DNA of 9,002 bases, from contig CAMDXD010000149.1 in NCBI GenBank assembly GCA_945877995.1, positions 1-9,002 on the forward strand, read 5' to 3'. Below the pieces are notes generated by a model, which was given only the letters and a program-made list of their open reading frames with translations, had not been told where the DNA came from and searched no databases. The DNA comes from Bordetella parapertussis. Lineage in GTDB: Bacteria > Pseudomonadota > Gammaproteobacteria > Burkholderiales > CAIKXV01. Positions 1-7,035 of the stretch are shown in pieces; within the stretch, counting starts at the first letter, position 1; each line of letters starts with the position of its first letter. The translations under genes were made by a program, and so were the position numbers.

Positions 1-1919
1 AACGCCACTTTGCGTTCTTCGCGAATGGCACGCGCATGCGACAGGAATTCGTCGGCGATGGTACGTTCTTCCTCATTCCATGCGATGCGCGCAGCGGCCT
101 CACCGTGCGCACGCGCCATGACTTCGTAGCGGTGCAGGAACTTCTCGACCTGCACCGGATAGTAGGCGAGCGATTCGGTTGCGGTGTCGACCGCGGTGAG
201 CCCGCCGCCGATCACCACCACCGGCAGGCGCAGTTGCATGTTGGCGATGGAATCGGCCTTGGCGGCACCGGTCAGTTGCAGCGCCATCAGGAAATCGGAG
301 GCGGTACGCACGCCGCGGGCGAGGCCGTTGGGCATGTCGAGGATGGTCGGGCGGCCGGCACCAGCGGCCAGCGCGACATGGTCGAAACCCAGGTCGAACG
401 CATCCTGCGCGGTGAGCGTGCCACCGAAGCGCACGCCGCCGAACATCGCGAATTCGGTGCGGCGCTCGAGCACCAGCCGGATCACCTTCAGGAAGTTCTT
501 GTTCCAGCGCACGGTGATGCCGTACTCGGCAACGCCGCCGAAGCCGGCCATGACCCGGTCGTCGAGCGACTCGTACAGGTCCTGCACGTCGCGCACCGGA
601 TGGAAGGGCACCCGTCTACCGTGGCCATCCACGCCGGACAGTTCCGGCGGCAGCGGCTCGATCTTCAGGCCGTCGATGCCGGCCACCACATGGCCGTCGT
701 TCATCAGGTGGTGTGCCAACGTGAAGCCGGCCGGACCCAGGCCGACCACCAGGACCTTGCGGCCGGTGGCGGCGCGCGGCAGCGGTCGCCTGAGGTCGAG
801 CGGGTTCCAGCGGGTCAACAGGCTGTAGATCTCGAAGCCCCAGGGCAGTTCCAGCACGTCCTTCAACGTGCGCGTCTCCGATTCCGGGATGTTGACCGGT
901 TCTGTCTTCTGGTAGATGCAGGCCTTCATGCAGTCGTTGCAGATCCGGTGCCCGGTGGCCGGCACCATCGGGTTGTCGATGGCGATCAGGGCCAGCGCGC
1001 CGATCGCGTGTCCCATCGCCTTGACCTCGTGGAACTCGGAAATGCGCTCCTCGAGTGGACAGCCGGCGAGGGTCACCGCGAATGGCGACTTCTTGTAGTG
1101 CGCCGACGCGGGCAGTGCGTCGATCTGCGCAGCGTCGCCCTTGAGCTTTTCCTTCAGGCCCTTCGAGCAGGAGTCCTTGCCCTGGTGGTGGCACCAGATG
1201 CAGTAGTGCGCCTGGTCGAGCGCACCTGCCAGGTCGGTGCCGCCGTCGGTCAGCGCGAACCCCTCGCGATGGCGCTGGTGCGCCTCGCCCAGCGTGAACG
1301 CCTGGTAGCCGCCCAAGGTGTCTGTCTCGACCGGGACGAGGTGCATCGGATCGGTCTTGTGTGGTGTCTTGAACAGCACGCCGGCCGCGTGCCGGCGCCG
1401 GCCGTCCGGCGTGGTGAGTGCCCAGGCGGCGTAGTGCATGGCCAGGGTGACCCGGTCAGCGTGTGCCGGGTCGGCCTGCCACGCGGACACGTGCCGCGCG
1501 AACACAAGTTCGCCGAAGGGTTCGCCGAACCAGTGCGCCAGCGTGGCCGCAGCGACTGCCGCGTCAAAGCCGGCCAGGGCCTCCGGTTTCACCTTGGTCG
1601 CTGCCTGCCGCTGCACGAACTGGCGCTTGCACTCGTAGAGCGGCGCCAGCTCACTGTGGCGCGCCGAGAGGGCGCGCACGGCGTCGCCGATGCCGAACAA
1701 ATGGCCGACGAAGTCGTCTACCCAGGGCGCGAGTTCGATCAGCAGCGCAGCCTCGGCCGCAGCGTCCAGTGCGTGCGGGGCTTCGCGCGCACAGCGCAAG
1801 CGGGCACCCAGCCCGGCATCGCCGGCGTCGAGCCATTCGAGGAAGGATGCGTCGAGTGCGACGAGTCCTTCGTGTTGATACAGTTGTTCGAAGCGGAGCC
1901 CGTGGGCGAGAGAGAGCAT
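1..1919 (-). CDS. GltD-like FAD/NAD(P)H oxidoreductase with cysteine clusters (partial, C-terminus outside window)
   Basis: This gene reads from 1919 down through position 1 with no stop, so about 640 residues are visible. Counting from the ATG at 1919, residues 1-235 show no domain I recognise. A first cysteine cluster follows (CIWC at about 240-243, then HHQGKDSC), and a second (CNDCMKAC at about 327-334). Next comes an FAD-binding Rossmann motif, VVGLGPAG (GLGPAG at about 393-398), and then an NAD(P)H motif, VVIGGGLTAVD (GGGLTAVD at about 571-578). The order Cys-rich domain, FAD fold, inserted NAD(P)H fold is that of the glutamate synthase small subunit and the N-terminal part of dihydropyrimidine dehydrogenase, where the cysteines hold Fe-S clusters. 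By analogy it moves electrons between NAD(P)H, FAD and Fe-S; the partner and substrate are unknown. The long N-terminal extension makes it larger than GltD. An in-frame ATG at 1982 is an alternative start, and neither start has a clear Shine-Dalgarno sequence. No gltB is visible. The family call is firm and the function is not. Confidence 0.85.
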   Translation of the reverse strand, partial: MLSLAHGLRFEQLYQHEGLVALDASFLEWLDAGDAGLGARLRCAREAPHALDAAAEAALLIELAPWVDDFVGHLFGIGDAVRALSARHSELAPLYECKRQFVQRQAATKVKPEALAGFDAAVAAATLAHWFGEPFGELVFARHVSAWQADPAHADRVTLAMHYAAWALTTPDGRRRHAAGVLFKTPHKTDPMHLVPVETDTLGGYQAFTLGEAHQRHREGFALTDGGTDLAGALDQAHYCIWCHHQGKDSCSKGLKEKLKGDAAQIDALPASAHYKKSPFAVTLAGCPLEERISEFHEVKAMGHAIGALALIAIDNPMVPATGHRICNDCMKACIYQKTEPVNIPESETRTLKDVLELPWGFEIYSLLTRWNPLDLRRPLPRAATGRKVLVVGLGPAGFTLAHHLMNDGHVVAGIDGLKIEPLPPELSGVDGHGRRVPFHPVRDVQDLYESLDDRVMAGFGGVAEYGITVRWNKNFLKVIRLVLERRTEFAMFGGVRFGGTLTAQDAFDLGFDHVALAAGAGRPTILDMPNGLARGVRTASDFLMALQLTGAAKADSIANMQLRLPVVVIGGGLTAVDTATESLAYYPVQVEKFLHRYEVMARAHGEAAARIAWNEEERTIADEFLSHARAIREERKVA

Positions 1920-1988
1920 CGGAGAGCGTTCGCAGTTGCGGGTAGACAGGAATCCGGCGGCACCGAGCGGGGCGAAGCACATCGGTTC

Positions 1989-2004
1989 GCACGACGGGTC
2001 GTGC
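1989..2004. promoter_or_regulatory. Perfect 7-2-7 inverted repeat, operator candidate
   Basis: GCACGAC (1989-1995), then GG, then GTCGTGC (1998-2004) form a perfect dyad. It lies in the divergent region between the oxidoreductase and the patatin gene, downstream of the putative oxidoreductase -10 box at 2026-2031 and just upstream of the alternative ATG at 1982. The symmetry and position suit a dimeric repressor site or a small leader hairpin. No regulator gene is seen nearby, so this rests on pattern alone. Confidence 0.4.
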
Positions 2005-2025
2005 CGAGACCCGGGCCGGTCGGCA

Positions 2026-2031
2026 ATGATA
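2026..2031 (-). promoter_or_regulatory. Putative -10 box for the oxidoreductase
   Basis: On the minus strand this reads TATCAT, matching TATAAT at five of six positions. It stands out in GC-rich sequence and would start transcription near 2019, upstream of both possible start codons (1982 and 1919). I could not find a convincing -35 box 16-18 bp upstream, so it is only a candidate. Confidence 0.3.
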
Positions 2032-2090
2032 GTGCGGATCAGGCGACTGTGACCTGCGGGTGCCGTGCGTACTACGAGCAGTCCGCGGGG

Positions 2091-2126
2091 CCAGCCGGGA
2101 CAGAGCCATCGTGCCCGGACGGCTGG
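2091..2126. repeat. Inverted repeat in the divergent region upstream of the patatin gene
   Basis: CCAGCCG (2091-2097) and CGGCTGG (2120-2126) are perfect complements separated by 22 bases. CCGGG (2095-2099) can also pair with CCCGG (2114-2118) as an alternative. It ends about 60 bp before the patatin start. It could be a binding site or nothing; in such GC-rich DNA a 7-bp stem can occur by chance. Confidence 0.25.
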
Positions 2127-2188
2127 CAGCCGTTGCGCACGCGCGGTAAGCTCTGCGTCCGCACTCCTCGAGCGTCCCCACTGCCGCG

Positions 2189-3247
2189 ATGGCCACACCC
2201 GAATCCGATCATCCCGGTATCGCCCTGTGCCTTTCCGGTGGCGGCTATCGCGCAGTCCTGTTCAATGCCGGTGCCGTACTGAGACTCGCCGAGGCGGGGC
2301 TGCTTGCCCGCGCGACCCGCATCTGCGGTGTGTCCGGGGGCGCGATCGTCGCCGCCCTGGTCTCGGTGCAGTGGTCGCGGCTGTCGGCAGACGGTTTTTC
2401 TCCGGCTGCGGTCCGACGCGAGATCCTCGGCCCGCTGTGCGCACTGGCCAGCCGGACGCTGAACGGACGGTCCGTGGTCGGTGGCCTGCTGTTCCCGCGC
2501 TCGCTGACCGAATGGATCTCGCACAACCTGGACCGTGAGCTGTACCGCGGTGTCCGGTTCGGCGACCTGCCGTCGGTGCCGAAGCTGTCGATCGGCGCCA
2601 GCCAGCTGAACTCGGGCAGTCGCCTGGTATTCGGCAACGAAGCACGCAGCCGTGTGGGCGCGATCTCGATCGGCGATCCGAGCTACCCGGTGACCGACGC
2701 GGTCTGCGCATCGATCGCGATGCCGCCGGCATTTCCGGCGCTGCGGGTGAGTGGCAGCGCCATCGGCGGCGACTTGCACGCGATGCAACTGGCCGACGGC
2801 ATGCTTTGCGATCCGCTCGCGCTGGCCGATGCGCAGGACTGCAGGACGCTCTGGGTCAGCGACGGGGGCGGCGCGCTGGTCGATGAGTCGTCCATCGACG
2901 GCAAGAGCGGGCAGGCCTCGCGCGTCATCGAGATATTGCAGGATTCGTTGCGCGTAGCGCCCCGGCAAGCGTTGTTGTCCGGCTTCCAGGGTGGGCGACA
3001 TGCCGGCGCCTACTGGTCGCTGCGCGCGGCCACCGCCGACTACCCGGCCGATACCTGCCTTGTCTGCCCGCCGGCACGCGCGACCGAACTGGCGGCGCTG
3101 CCGACCCTGTTCACCGCGATGCCCGACGAACTGCAGGAGCGACTGATCAACTGGGGCTATGCGATCTGCGATATTGCCCTTCGGTCCTGGTTCGACGAGG
3201 CGCTGCCGCATCCCGCCGAGTTCCCATACCGTGACCGGGGCCTCTGA
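2189..3247 (+). CDS. Patatin-like phospholipase family protein
   Basis: This 352-residue protein has the patatin fold signatures of a serine lipid acyl hydrolase (COG1752 type). The oxyanion-hole glycine motif is SGGGYRA (G17-G19, R21) and the nucleophile elbow is GVSGG with Ser49. The catalytic aspartate is most likely Asp203 in LADGMLCDPLAL, which aligns with the family pattern DGG-x-x-D-N. It is followed by the usual strand LWVSDGGG (Asp225). The family cleaves acyl esters of phospholipids or other lipids with a Ser-Asp dyad. No signal peptide or membrane segment is visible, so it is probably cytoplasmic. The ATG at 2189 is chosen because the conserved glycine loop begins only 16 residues later; no strong Shine-Dalgarno sequence is seen. 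In this protein the second glycine of the DGG/DGA motif is Met205. It is convergent with the aminotransferase gene, 40 bp away. Substrate and role are unknown. Confidence 0.95.
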   Translation: MATPESDHPGIALCLSGGGYRAVLFNAGAVLRLAEAGLLARATRICGVSGGAIVAALVSVQWSRLSADGFSPAAVRREILGPLCALASRTLNGRSVVGGLLFPRSLTEWISHNLDRELYRGVRFGDLPSVPKLSIGASQLNSGSRLVFGNEARSRVGAISIGDPSYPVTDAVCASIAMPPAFPALRVSGSAIGGDLHAMQLADGMLCDPLALADAQDCRTLWVSDGGGALVDESSIDGKSGQASRVIEILQDSLRVAPRQALLSGFQGGRHAGAYWSLRAATADYPADTCLVCPPARATELAALPTLFTAMPDELQERLINWGYAICDIALRSWFDEALPHPAEFPYRDRGL

Positions 3248-3291
3248 ACGGCGCCCCGGCGTCCACCGCAAGCGCCAGCCGCCCCGTTCAG
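3244..3291. terminator. Convergent-junction hairpin covering both stop codons, possible bidirectional terminator
   Basis: CTGAACGG (3244-3251) and CCGTTCAG (3284-3291) are a perfect 8-bp inverted repeat. It encloses the whole 40-bp gap between the patatin and aminotransferase genes. The patatin TGA (3245-3247) and the aminotransferase TGA (complement of 3288-3290) both lie in the stem. After one mismatch, two more pairs are possible, and an inner GGCGC/GCGCC stem competes. There is no T-tract on either side, so it is not a classical intrinsic terminator; it could limit read-through or protect the 3' ends. Confidence 0.4.
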
Positions 3292-4532
3292 CCGGCCTGG
3301 TACACCGCACGTGCCGCGTCGACGCCCGCGCCGCGGGTGAACCGGTGGTGCTCCCCCGCGAGCACCGCTTCCAGGGCGGCCAGGGTGGTCAGCACTGCAT
3401 CGCGGCGCGCGTTGTAGCCCATCGCGCCGATGCGCCAGATACGTCCATGCAGCGGACCGAACGAGGTGCCGATCTCGATGTTGAATTCGTCCAGCATCGC
3501 GGTGCGCACGCGGTCTGAGCTGACGCCCTCCGGGATCCAGATGCCGGTGACGTTGGGCATCTTGTTGGCCTTGTCGCCGAAGATCTTCAGGTTCATTGCC
3601 TCGAGGGCCGCGACGATTGCGCGGCTGGCGATGGCGTGGCGCGCGTACACCGCCGCATGGCCTTCCTGCAGGAAAATGCGCGCGCATTCGCGTGCCGCAT
3701 AAAGCATGGTGGTGGCTTCGGTGTGGTGGTTGAGCGCTCGTTCGCTCCAGTAGTCGATGATCATCGCGAGATCGAAGTAGTTCGACGCGATGATGCGGCC
3801 TGGGCCCGGACGGTAGTCGGCCGGCCGCAGCCCTTCCTCGACATGCCGGCGCCGCATGATCACCTCGCACAGGGTATCCGACAGCGTGATCGGTGCGATG
3901 CCGGACGGGCCCGCGAGGCATTTCTGCAACGCCCCGGTCACGCAGTCGATCTGCCAGGCGTCGACCGGCAGGGGGGTGCCACACAACGACGCAGTGGCAT
4001 CGACCTGGAGCATCACGCCGTAGCGCCGGCACAGGGCGCCCAACTCGGAGAGCGGCTGAAGCATCGTGGTCGACGTGTCGCCCTGGCAGCAGGCGAGCAG
4101 CCTGGGTGAAAACACACGGATCTCGGCTTCGATCAGCGCGAGGTCGAACACCGTGCCCCATTCGGCCTCGATTACCCGCACTTGCGCACCGATCCGACGC
4201 GCTATCTCGGCCTTCAGCTGACCGAACCGCCCGAAGCTCGCCACGAGCACGCGGTCGCCGGGCTCGATCAGCGACACCATCACGGTCTCGATTGCCGAGC
4301 GGGCGGTGCCATCGATGCATAACGTCTGCGTGTTCGAGGTCTCGAACACGCCGCGATAGAGTTCCTGCGTATCGTGCATGTACTGGCGGAACTGCGGATC
4401 GAACTGCCCGAGCAGCTGTGCCGACATCGCGCGCAGCACGCGCGGATCGGCATTGATCGGGCCCGGCCCCATCAGCAGCCGGGGCAGTGGATTGAGCTCG
4501 GACAGCGCCTGCGCGGGTATCGAAGATGACAT
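3288..4532 (-). CDS. Class V aminotransferase, probable (S)-ureidoglycine--glyoxylate aminotransferase
   Basis: This 414-residue, fold-type I PLP enzyme belongs to the alanine/serine--glyoxylate aminotransferase family. The substrate loop is LLMGPGPINADPRVL (about 19-33). The PLP-ring aspartate is Asp178 (QVDATAS), the Schiff-base lysine is Lys204 (GALQKCLAGPSG), and the carboxylate-binding arginine is probably Arg367 (IWRIGAMG). Two features favour the ureidoglycine enzyme (PucG/HpxJ type) over ordinary AGXT. One is the LLGQFDP motif with Gln43, where AGXT enzymes usually have a histidine-containing version. The other is LNHHTEAT with Asn268, matching the asparagine linked to ureidoglycine recognition. 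That enzyme transfers the amino group of (S)-ureidoglycine to glyoxylate, giving glycine and oxalurate in purine/allantoin breakdown. The start at 4532 follows a good promoter but has no clear Shine-Dalgarno sequence. No allantoinase, allantoate amidohydrolase or urate gene lies in the window, so the pathway is inferred from residues alone. A serine- or alanine-glyoxylate aminotransferase is the alternative. Confidence 0.88.
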   Translation of the reverse strand: MSSSIPAQALSELNPLPRLLMGPGPINADPRVLRAMSAQLLGQFDPQFRQYMHDTQELYRGVFETSNTQTLCIDGTARSAIETVMVSLIEPGDRVLVASFGRFGQLKAEIARRIGAQVRVIEAEWGTVFDLALIEAEIRVFSPRLLACCQGDTSTTMLQPLSELGALCRRYGVMLQVDATASLCGTPLPVDAWQIDCVTGALQKCLAGPSGIAPITLSDTLCEVIMRRRHVEEGLRPADYRPGPGRIIASNYFDLAMIIDYWSERALNHHTEATTMLYAARECARIFLQEGHAAVYARHAIASRAIVAALEAMNLKIFGDKANKMPNVTGIWIPEGVSSDRVRTAMLDEFNIEIGTSFGPLHGRIWRIGAMGYNARRDAVLTTLAALEAVLAGEHHRFTRGAGVDAARAVYQAG

Positions 4533-4552
4533 GGATTCAACCGTAGCGTGAA

Positions 4553-4581
4553 AAGATAAGGATAAAAGCAGCGTTGCTCAA
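4553..4581 (-). promoter_or_regulatory. Sigma70-like promoter of the aminotransferase gene
   Basis: On the minus strand, TTGAGC (4581-4576) is followed after exactly 17 bp by TATCTT (4558-4553). Each box matches consensus at four of six positions. This is the most AT-rich patch of the intergenic region. Transcription would begin near 4546, leaving a leader of about a dozen bases before the ATG at 4532, which fits the lack of a clear ribosome binding site. Confidence 0.5.
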
Positions 4582-4598
4582 GTGTAGAACAGCGTCGC

Positions 4599-4618
4599 GC
4601 CGATCGGTCGAAATCGGC
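4599..4618. repeat. Short inverted repeat upstream of the aminotransferase promoter
   Basis: GCCGAT (4599-4604) and ATCGGC (4613-4618) are separated by 8 bases and lie about 18 bp upstream of the aminotransferase -35 box. A second small dyad, GACCG-G-CGGTC, sits at 4639-4649. Either could bind a regulator of the divergent pair. Both are short enough to be chance. Confidence 0.25.
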
Positions 4619-4669
4619 CTGCGCCCGTGCCGGCGACTGACCGGCGGTCGGCGGCTGGCGGCACTGCCG

Positions 4670-4720
4670 GGCAGGGTCAGGGGGCTACAATGGTGGCGCT
4701 GCGGCCGACGAGGCAGGGTC
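4670..4720 (+). promoter_or_regulatory. malQ promoter: TACAAT -10 box flanked by 9-bp direct repeats
   Basis: TACAAT (4686-4691) matches the -10 consensus at five of six positions, in a GGCTACAATGG context often seen in betaproteobacterial promoters. No good -35 box is found 16-18 bp upstream. GGCAGGGTC occurs twice, at 4670-4678 and 4712-4720. The copies start 42 bp apart, close to four helical turns, with one on each side of the -10 box. That arrangement would suit a regulator binding the same DNA face. Predicted transcription starts near 4698, giving a leader of roughly 110 nt. Confidence 0.4.
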
Positions 4721-4747
4721 CGCAAGCTGCGGTTGCCCGTGCCTGCC
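4712..4747 (+). other. Nested stem-loop in the malQ leader
   Basis: GGCAGG (4712-4717) can pair with CCTGCC (4742-4747). Inside it, CCGCA (4720-4724) pairs with TGCGG (4728-4732) around a 3-nt loop. It falls in the predicted 5' leader of malQ, about 60 nt before the start codon. The outer arm overlaps the second GGCAGGGTC copy, so the sequence may matter as DNA, as RNA, or not at all. Confidence 0.25.
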
Positions 4748-4808
4748 CGATACCTCTTCGGTCGCCCATGCCCGACCCTTCCATCCTTTGCTGCCTCGTG
4801 GGCCCCGC

Positions 4809-7028
4809 ATGCAACTGAGCGACGCCGCGCGCGCGGCCGGTATCGCGACCGGCTATCACGACATCTGGGGCCATTGGCGCGACACGCCGGACGGTACGTT
4901 GATCGCGGCGCTCGATGCCCTCGGTTATCGCGGCGCACCCGATGCAATTGCGCTGGCACAGTCGGTCGAGTCGAGGCGGCGGTCCGAAGAACAGCGCCTC
5001 GTGGCTGAAACGGTGGTGGTGGAGGCCGGTGCAGCGGCGGAGATTCCGCTGTCGCGAGCCGGCTTGCGCGCGCTGGCGGGCGATGACTGGCCGGCGGTCG
5101 TCGACCGGGTCGACTGGACAGTATTGACCGAATCGGGCGTACGGCTGGCGGGCTCCTGCATGCCGTCGGAGCCGGATCCCCTGCTTGCGCTGCCCGTACT
5201 TCCGGTGGGCTTGCACCGGCTGTCCGTGTGCGTCGAAGGCATGCCGGTACCCCCGGACGGCGTGCCGTGCCAGCCTGCAGCCTCTGCCGTGCTGCTCTGT
5301 GCGCCGCCGCGCTGCCATCTTCCGGAGTCCCTGCGCGACGACGGCCGGCAGTGGGGGATCGCGGTGCAGCTCTACGGCCTGCGTTCGCTGCGCAACTGGG
5401 GCATCGGCGACTTCACCGACCTGCTCGTGTTGGCCGATTCCGCTGCGGCGCTGGGGGCCGGGGTGGTCGGGCTCAACCCGCTGCATGTGCTTGCGCTGGA
5501 CTGTCCCGAACAGGCCAGTCCGTACTCGGCGGTGAGCCGCCTGTTCCTGCACCCGCTCTACATCGATCCCGAGCGCATCGACGTGTTCACCGATCCGGCG
5601 ATCGTGCCTGCGCTCTGCCGGCAATTTGCACCCGAAGCGGAGCGCGCGCGGCTGCGTGCCGCCGAGCGGGTCGACTACCCGGGCGTCGCACGATTGAAGC
5701 TCGCGGTGATGCGCGCGATCTACGACGCTTTCGTGCGCGACGAGTGCGCGGGGACGGGCCTGGGCTCGGCCGTTCATGCGTCAGGCCGATGGCAGCGCGA
5801 GTTCGAAGCGTTCGCCGCCTCGAACGACGCGTTGCGCCTGCACGCCATCTACCAGTCGATCCAGTCCACGCTGCATCGGGCAGACCCTTCGATCTGGGGC
5901 TGGCCCTGCTGGCCTCTGCCGCTGCGCGATCCGTCGGGTGAGGCCGTGGCGCAGTGGCAGCGGGAGCATGCGCACGACACCGGGTTCCACGTGTTCCTCG
6001 AATGGCAGGCATCGCGCCAGTGGCAGCAGGTGCGTGCCTGCGGCAAGCGTGCCGGCATCCTCCTGTACGGAGATGTGGCGCTCGGCGCCGATCGTGGTGG
6101 TTCGGAAGTCTGGGCTGCGCAGGGGGCGCATGCGCTGGACGTACGCGCCGGGTGCCCGCCGGACGACTTCAACCTGCAGGGGCAGGATTGGGGCCTGCCG
6201 CCACTGCGGCCCGACCGTCTGCGCGCGGATGGATGCGCGGCCTTCCGGTCGGTGGTGGCGGCCAGCATGTCCCGTTTCGATGCGTTGCGCCTGGACCACG
6301 TGATGAGCCTGATGCGGCTGTTCTGGATACCGCACGGCCCCGGCCCGGCGGCCGGCGCATATGTCGACTATCCGTTCGATGCGATGCTGGCGACGCTGCG
6401 CATCGAGAGCGCACGCCACGCCTGCATGCTCATCGGCGAAGATCTCGGCACGGTCCCGCCGGCGGTGCGCGAAGGGCTGCGGGGTGCCGACGTACTGTCG
6501 TACCGCCTGCTGGTTTTCGAGCGCGATGCGCCGGACCACTTCCGGCGGCCGCATGACTATCCGCGCCTGGCGCTGGCTTCCATCGGCAGCCACGACCTGT
6601 CGCCATTGCAGGGGTGGTGGGTCGGCGATGACCTCGGCCAGCGGCGGCGCCTCGGCCTGCTCGACGATGGACAGTACGAGCGCTTCGCTTCGGACCGCAG
6701 GCAGGCGCGCGGGGCGCTGCTCGGTGCGCTCGCCGAAACCGGACTGTTGCCCGAGGGGGAGTCCACGGATGCCGGTCGCTATCCGATGCTGCCGTCCGGC
6801 CTGGTCGACGCGGTGCACGCCTTCCTCGCCCGTACCGCCTCGATGTGGACGATGGTCAATCCGGAGGACGTGTTCGACCTGGTCGATGCGACCAACCTGC
6901 CCGGGACGACCTTCGAACATCCGAACTGGTCGCGCCGGCTGCCGATACCGGTCGAGGCTTGGACAGCGCATCCGCGCTGGCGGGCCATCGCCGGAACCCA
7001 GCGCGAGCGCTCCGGCGGGCTGCGCTGA
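4809..7028 (+). CDS. malQ: 4-alpha-glucanotransferase (amylomaltase, GH77)
   Basis: This 739-residue enzyme moves 1,4-alpha-glucan segments between maltooligosaccharides and releases glucose, acting in the cytoplasm in maltodextrin or glycogen metabolism. Residues 1 to about 175 form the N-terminal extension typical of the long E. coli-type MalQ. The GH77 barrel follows from WGIAVQLYGLRSLRNWGIGDF (about 182-202). The nucleophile is Asp496 (RLDHVMSLMRL), the acid/base is Glu544 (IGEDLGTVP), and the third carboxylate is Asp596 (GSHDLSPLQG). The 48- and 52-residue spacings equal those I recall for E. coli MalQ (448/496/548). All catalytic residues are present, so it should be active. I chose the ATG at 4809 because the N-terminal domain starts there; an in-frame TTG at 4788 would add seven residues. 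Neither start has a strong Shine-Dalgarno sequence. No glycogen or maltose genes lie beside it. Its stop is only 7 bp from that of the convergent receptor gene. Confidence 0.97.
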   Translation: MQLSDAARAAGIATGYHDIWGHWRDTPDGTLIAALDALGYRGAPDAIALAQSVESRRRSEEQRLVAETVVVEAGAAAEIPLSRAGLRALAGDDWPAVVDRVDWTVLTESGVRLAGSCMPSEPDPLLALPVLPVGLHRLSVCVEGMPVPPDGVPCQPAASAVLLCAPPRCHLPESLRDDGRQWGIAVQLYGLRSLRNWGIGDFTDLLVLADSAAALGAGVVGLNPLHVLALDCPEQASPYSAVSRLFLHPLYIDPERIDVFTDPAIVPALCRQFAPEAERARLRAAERVDYPGVARLKLAVMRAIYDAFVRDECAGTGLGSAVHASGRWQREFEAFAASNDALRLHAIYQSIQSTLHRADPSIWGWPCWPLPLRDPSGEAVAQWQREHAHDTGFHVFLEWQASRQWQQVRACGKRAGILLYGDVALGADRGGSEVWAAQGAHALDVRAGCPPDDFNLQGQDWGLPPLRPDRLRADGCAAFRSVVAASMSRFDALRLDHVMSLMRLFWIPHGPGPAAGAYVDYPFDAMLATLRIESARHACMLIGEDLGTVPPAVREGLRGADVLSYRLLVFERDAPDHFRRPHDYPRLALASIGSHDLSPLQGWWVGDDLGQRRRLGLLDDGQYERFASDRRQARGALLGALAETGLLPEGESTDAGRYPMLPSGLVDAVHAFLARTASMWTMVNPEDVFDLVDATNLPGTTFEHPNWSRRLPIPVEAWTAHPRWRAIAGTQRERSGGLR

Positions 7029-7035
7029 GCGCGCT

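Noticed and set aside
36..2282. A 748-codon plus-strand open frame across the oxidoreductase region
   Set aside because: It lies opposite the oxidoreductase, which has clear FAD, NAD(P)H and cysteine motifs. The plus-strand translation has low complexity with many His, Arg, Gln and Val and no recognisable domain, as expected from high-GC codon bias, and it runs into the start of the patatin gene.
2072..3310. A 412-codon minus-strand open frame opposite the patatin gene
   Set aside because: The plus strand encodes a complete patatin with intact motifs. The antisense product is Arg/Gln/Ala-rich with no domain, and it overlaps the end of the aminotransferase.
3157..4320. A 387-codon minus-strand frame within the aminotransferase gene
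   Set aside because: It is a frame-shifted reading of the aminotransferase, Arg-rich, and not a separate gene.
4574..5008. A 144-codon plus-strand frame in the malQ upstream region
   Set aside because: It overlaps the malQ start in another frame, is Arg-rich, and covers the promoter. No ribosome binding site or domain is seen.
4677..5777. A 366-codon minus-strand open frame over the malQ N-terminal half
   Set aside because: It is the antisense shadow of malQ, compositionally biased and with no motif.
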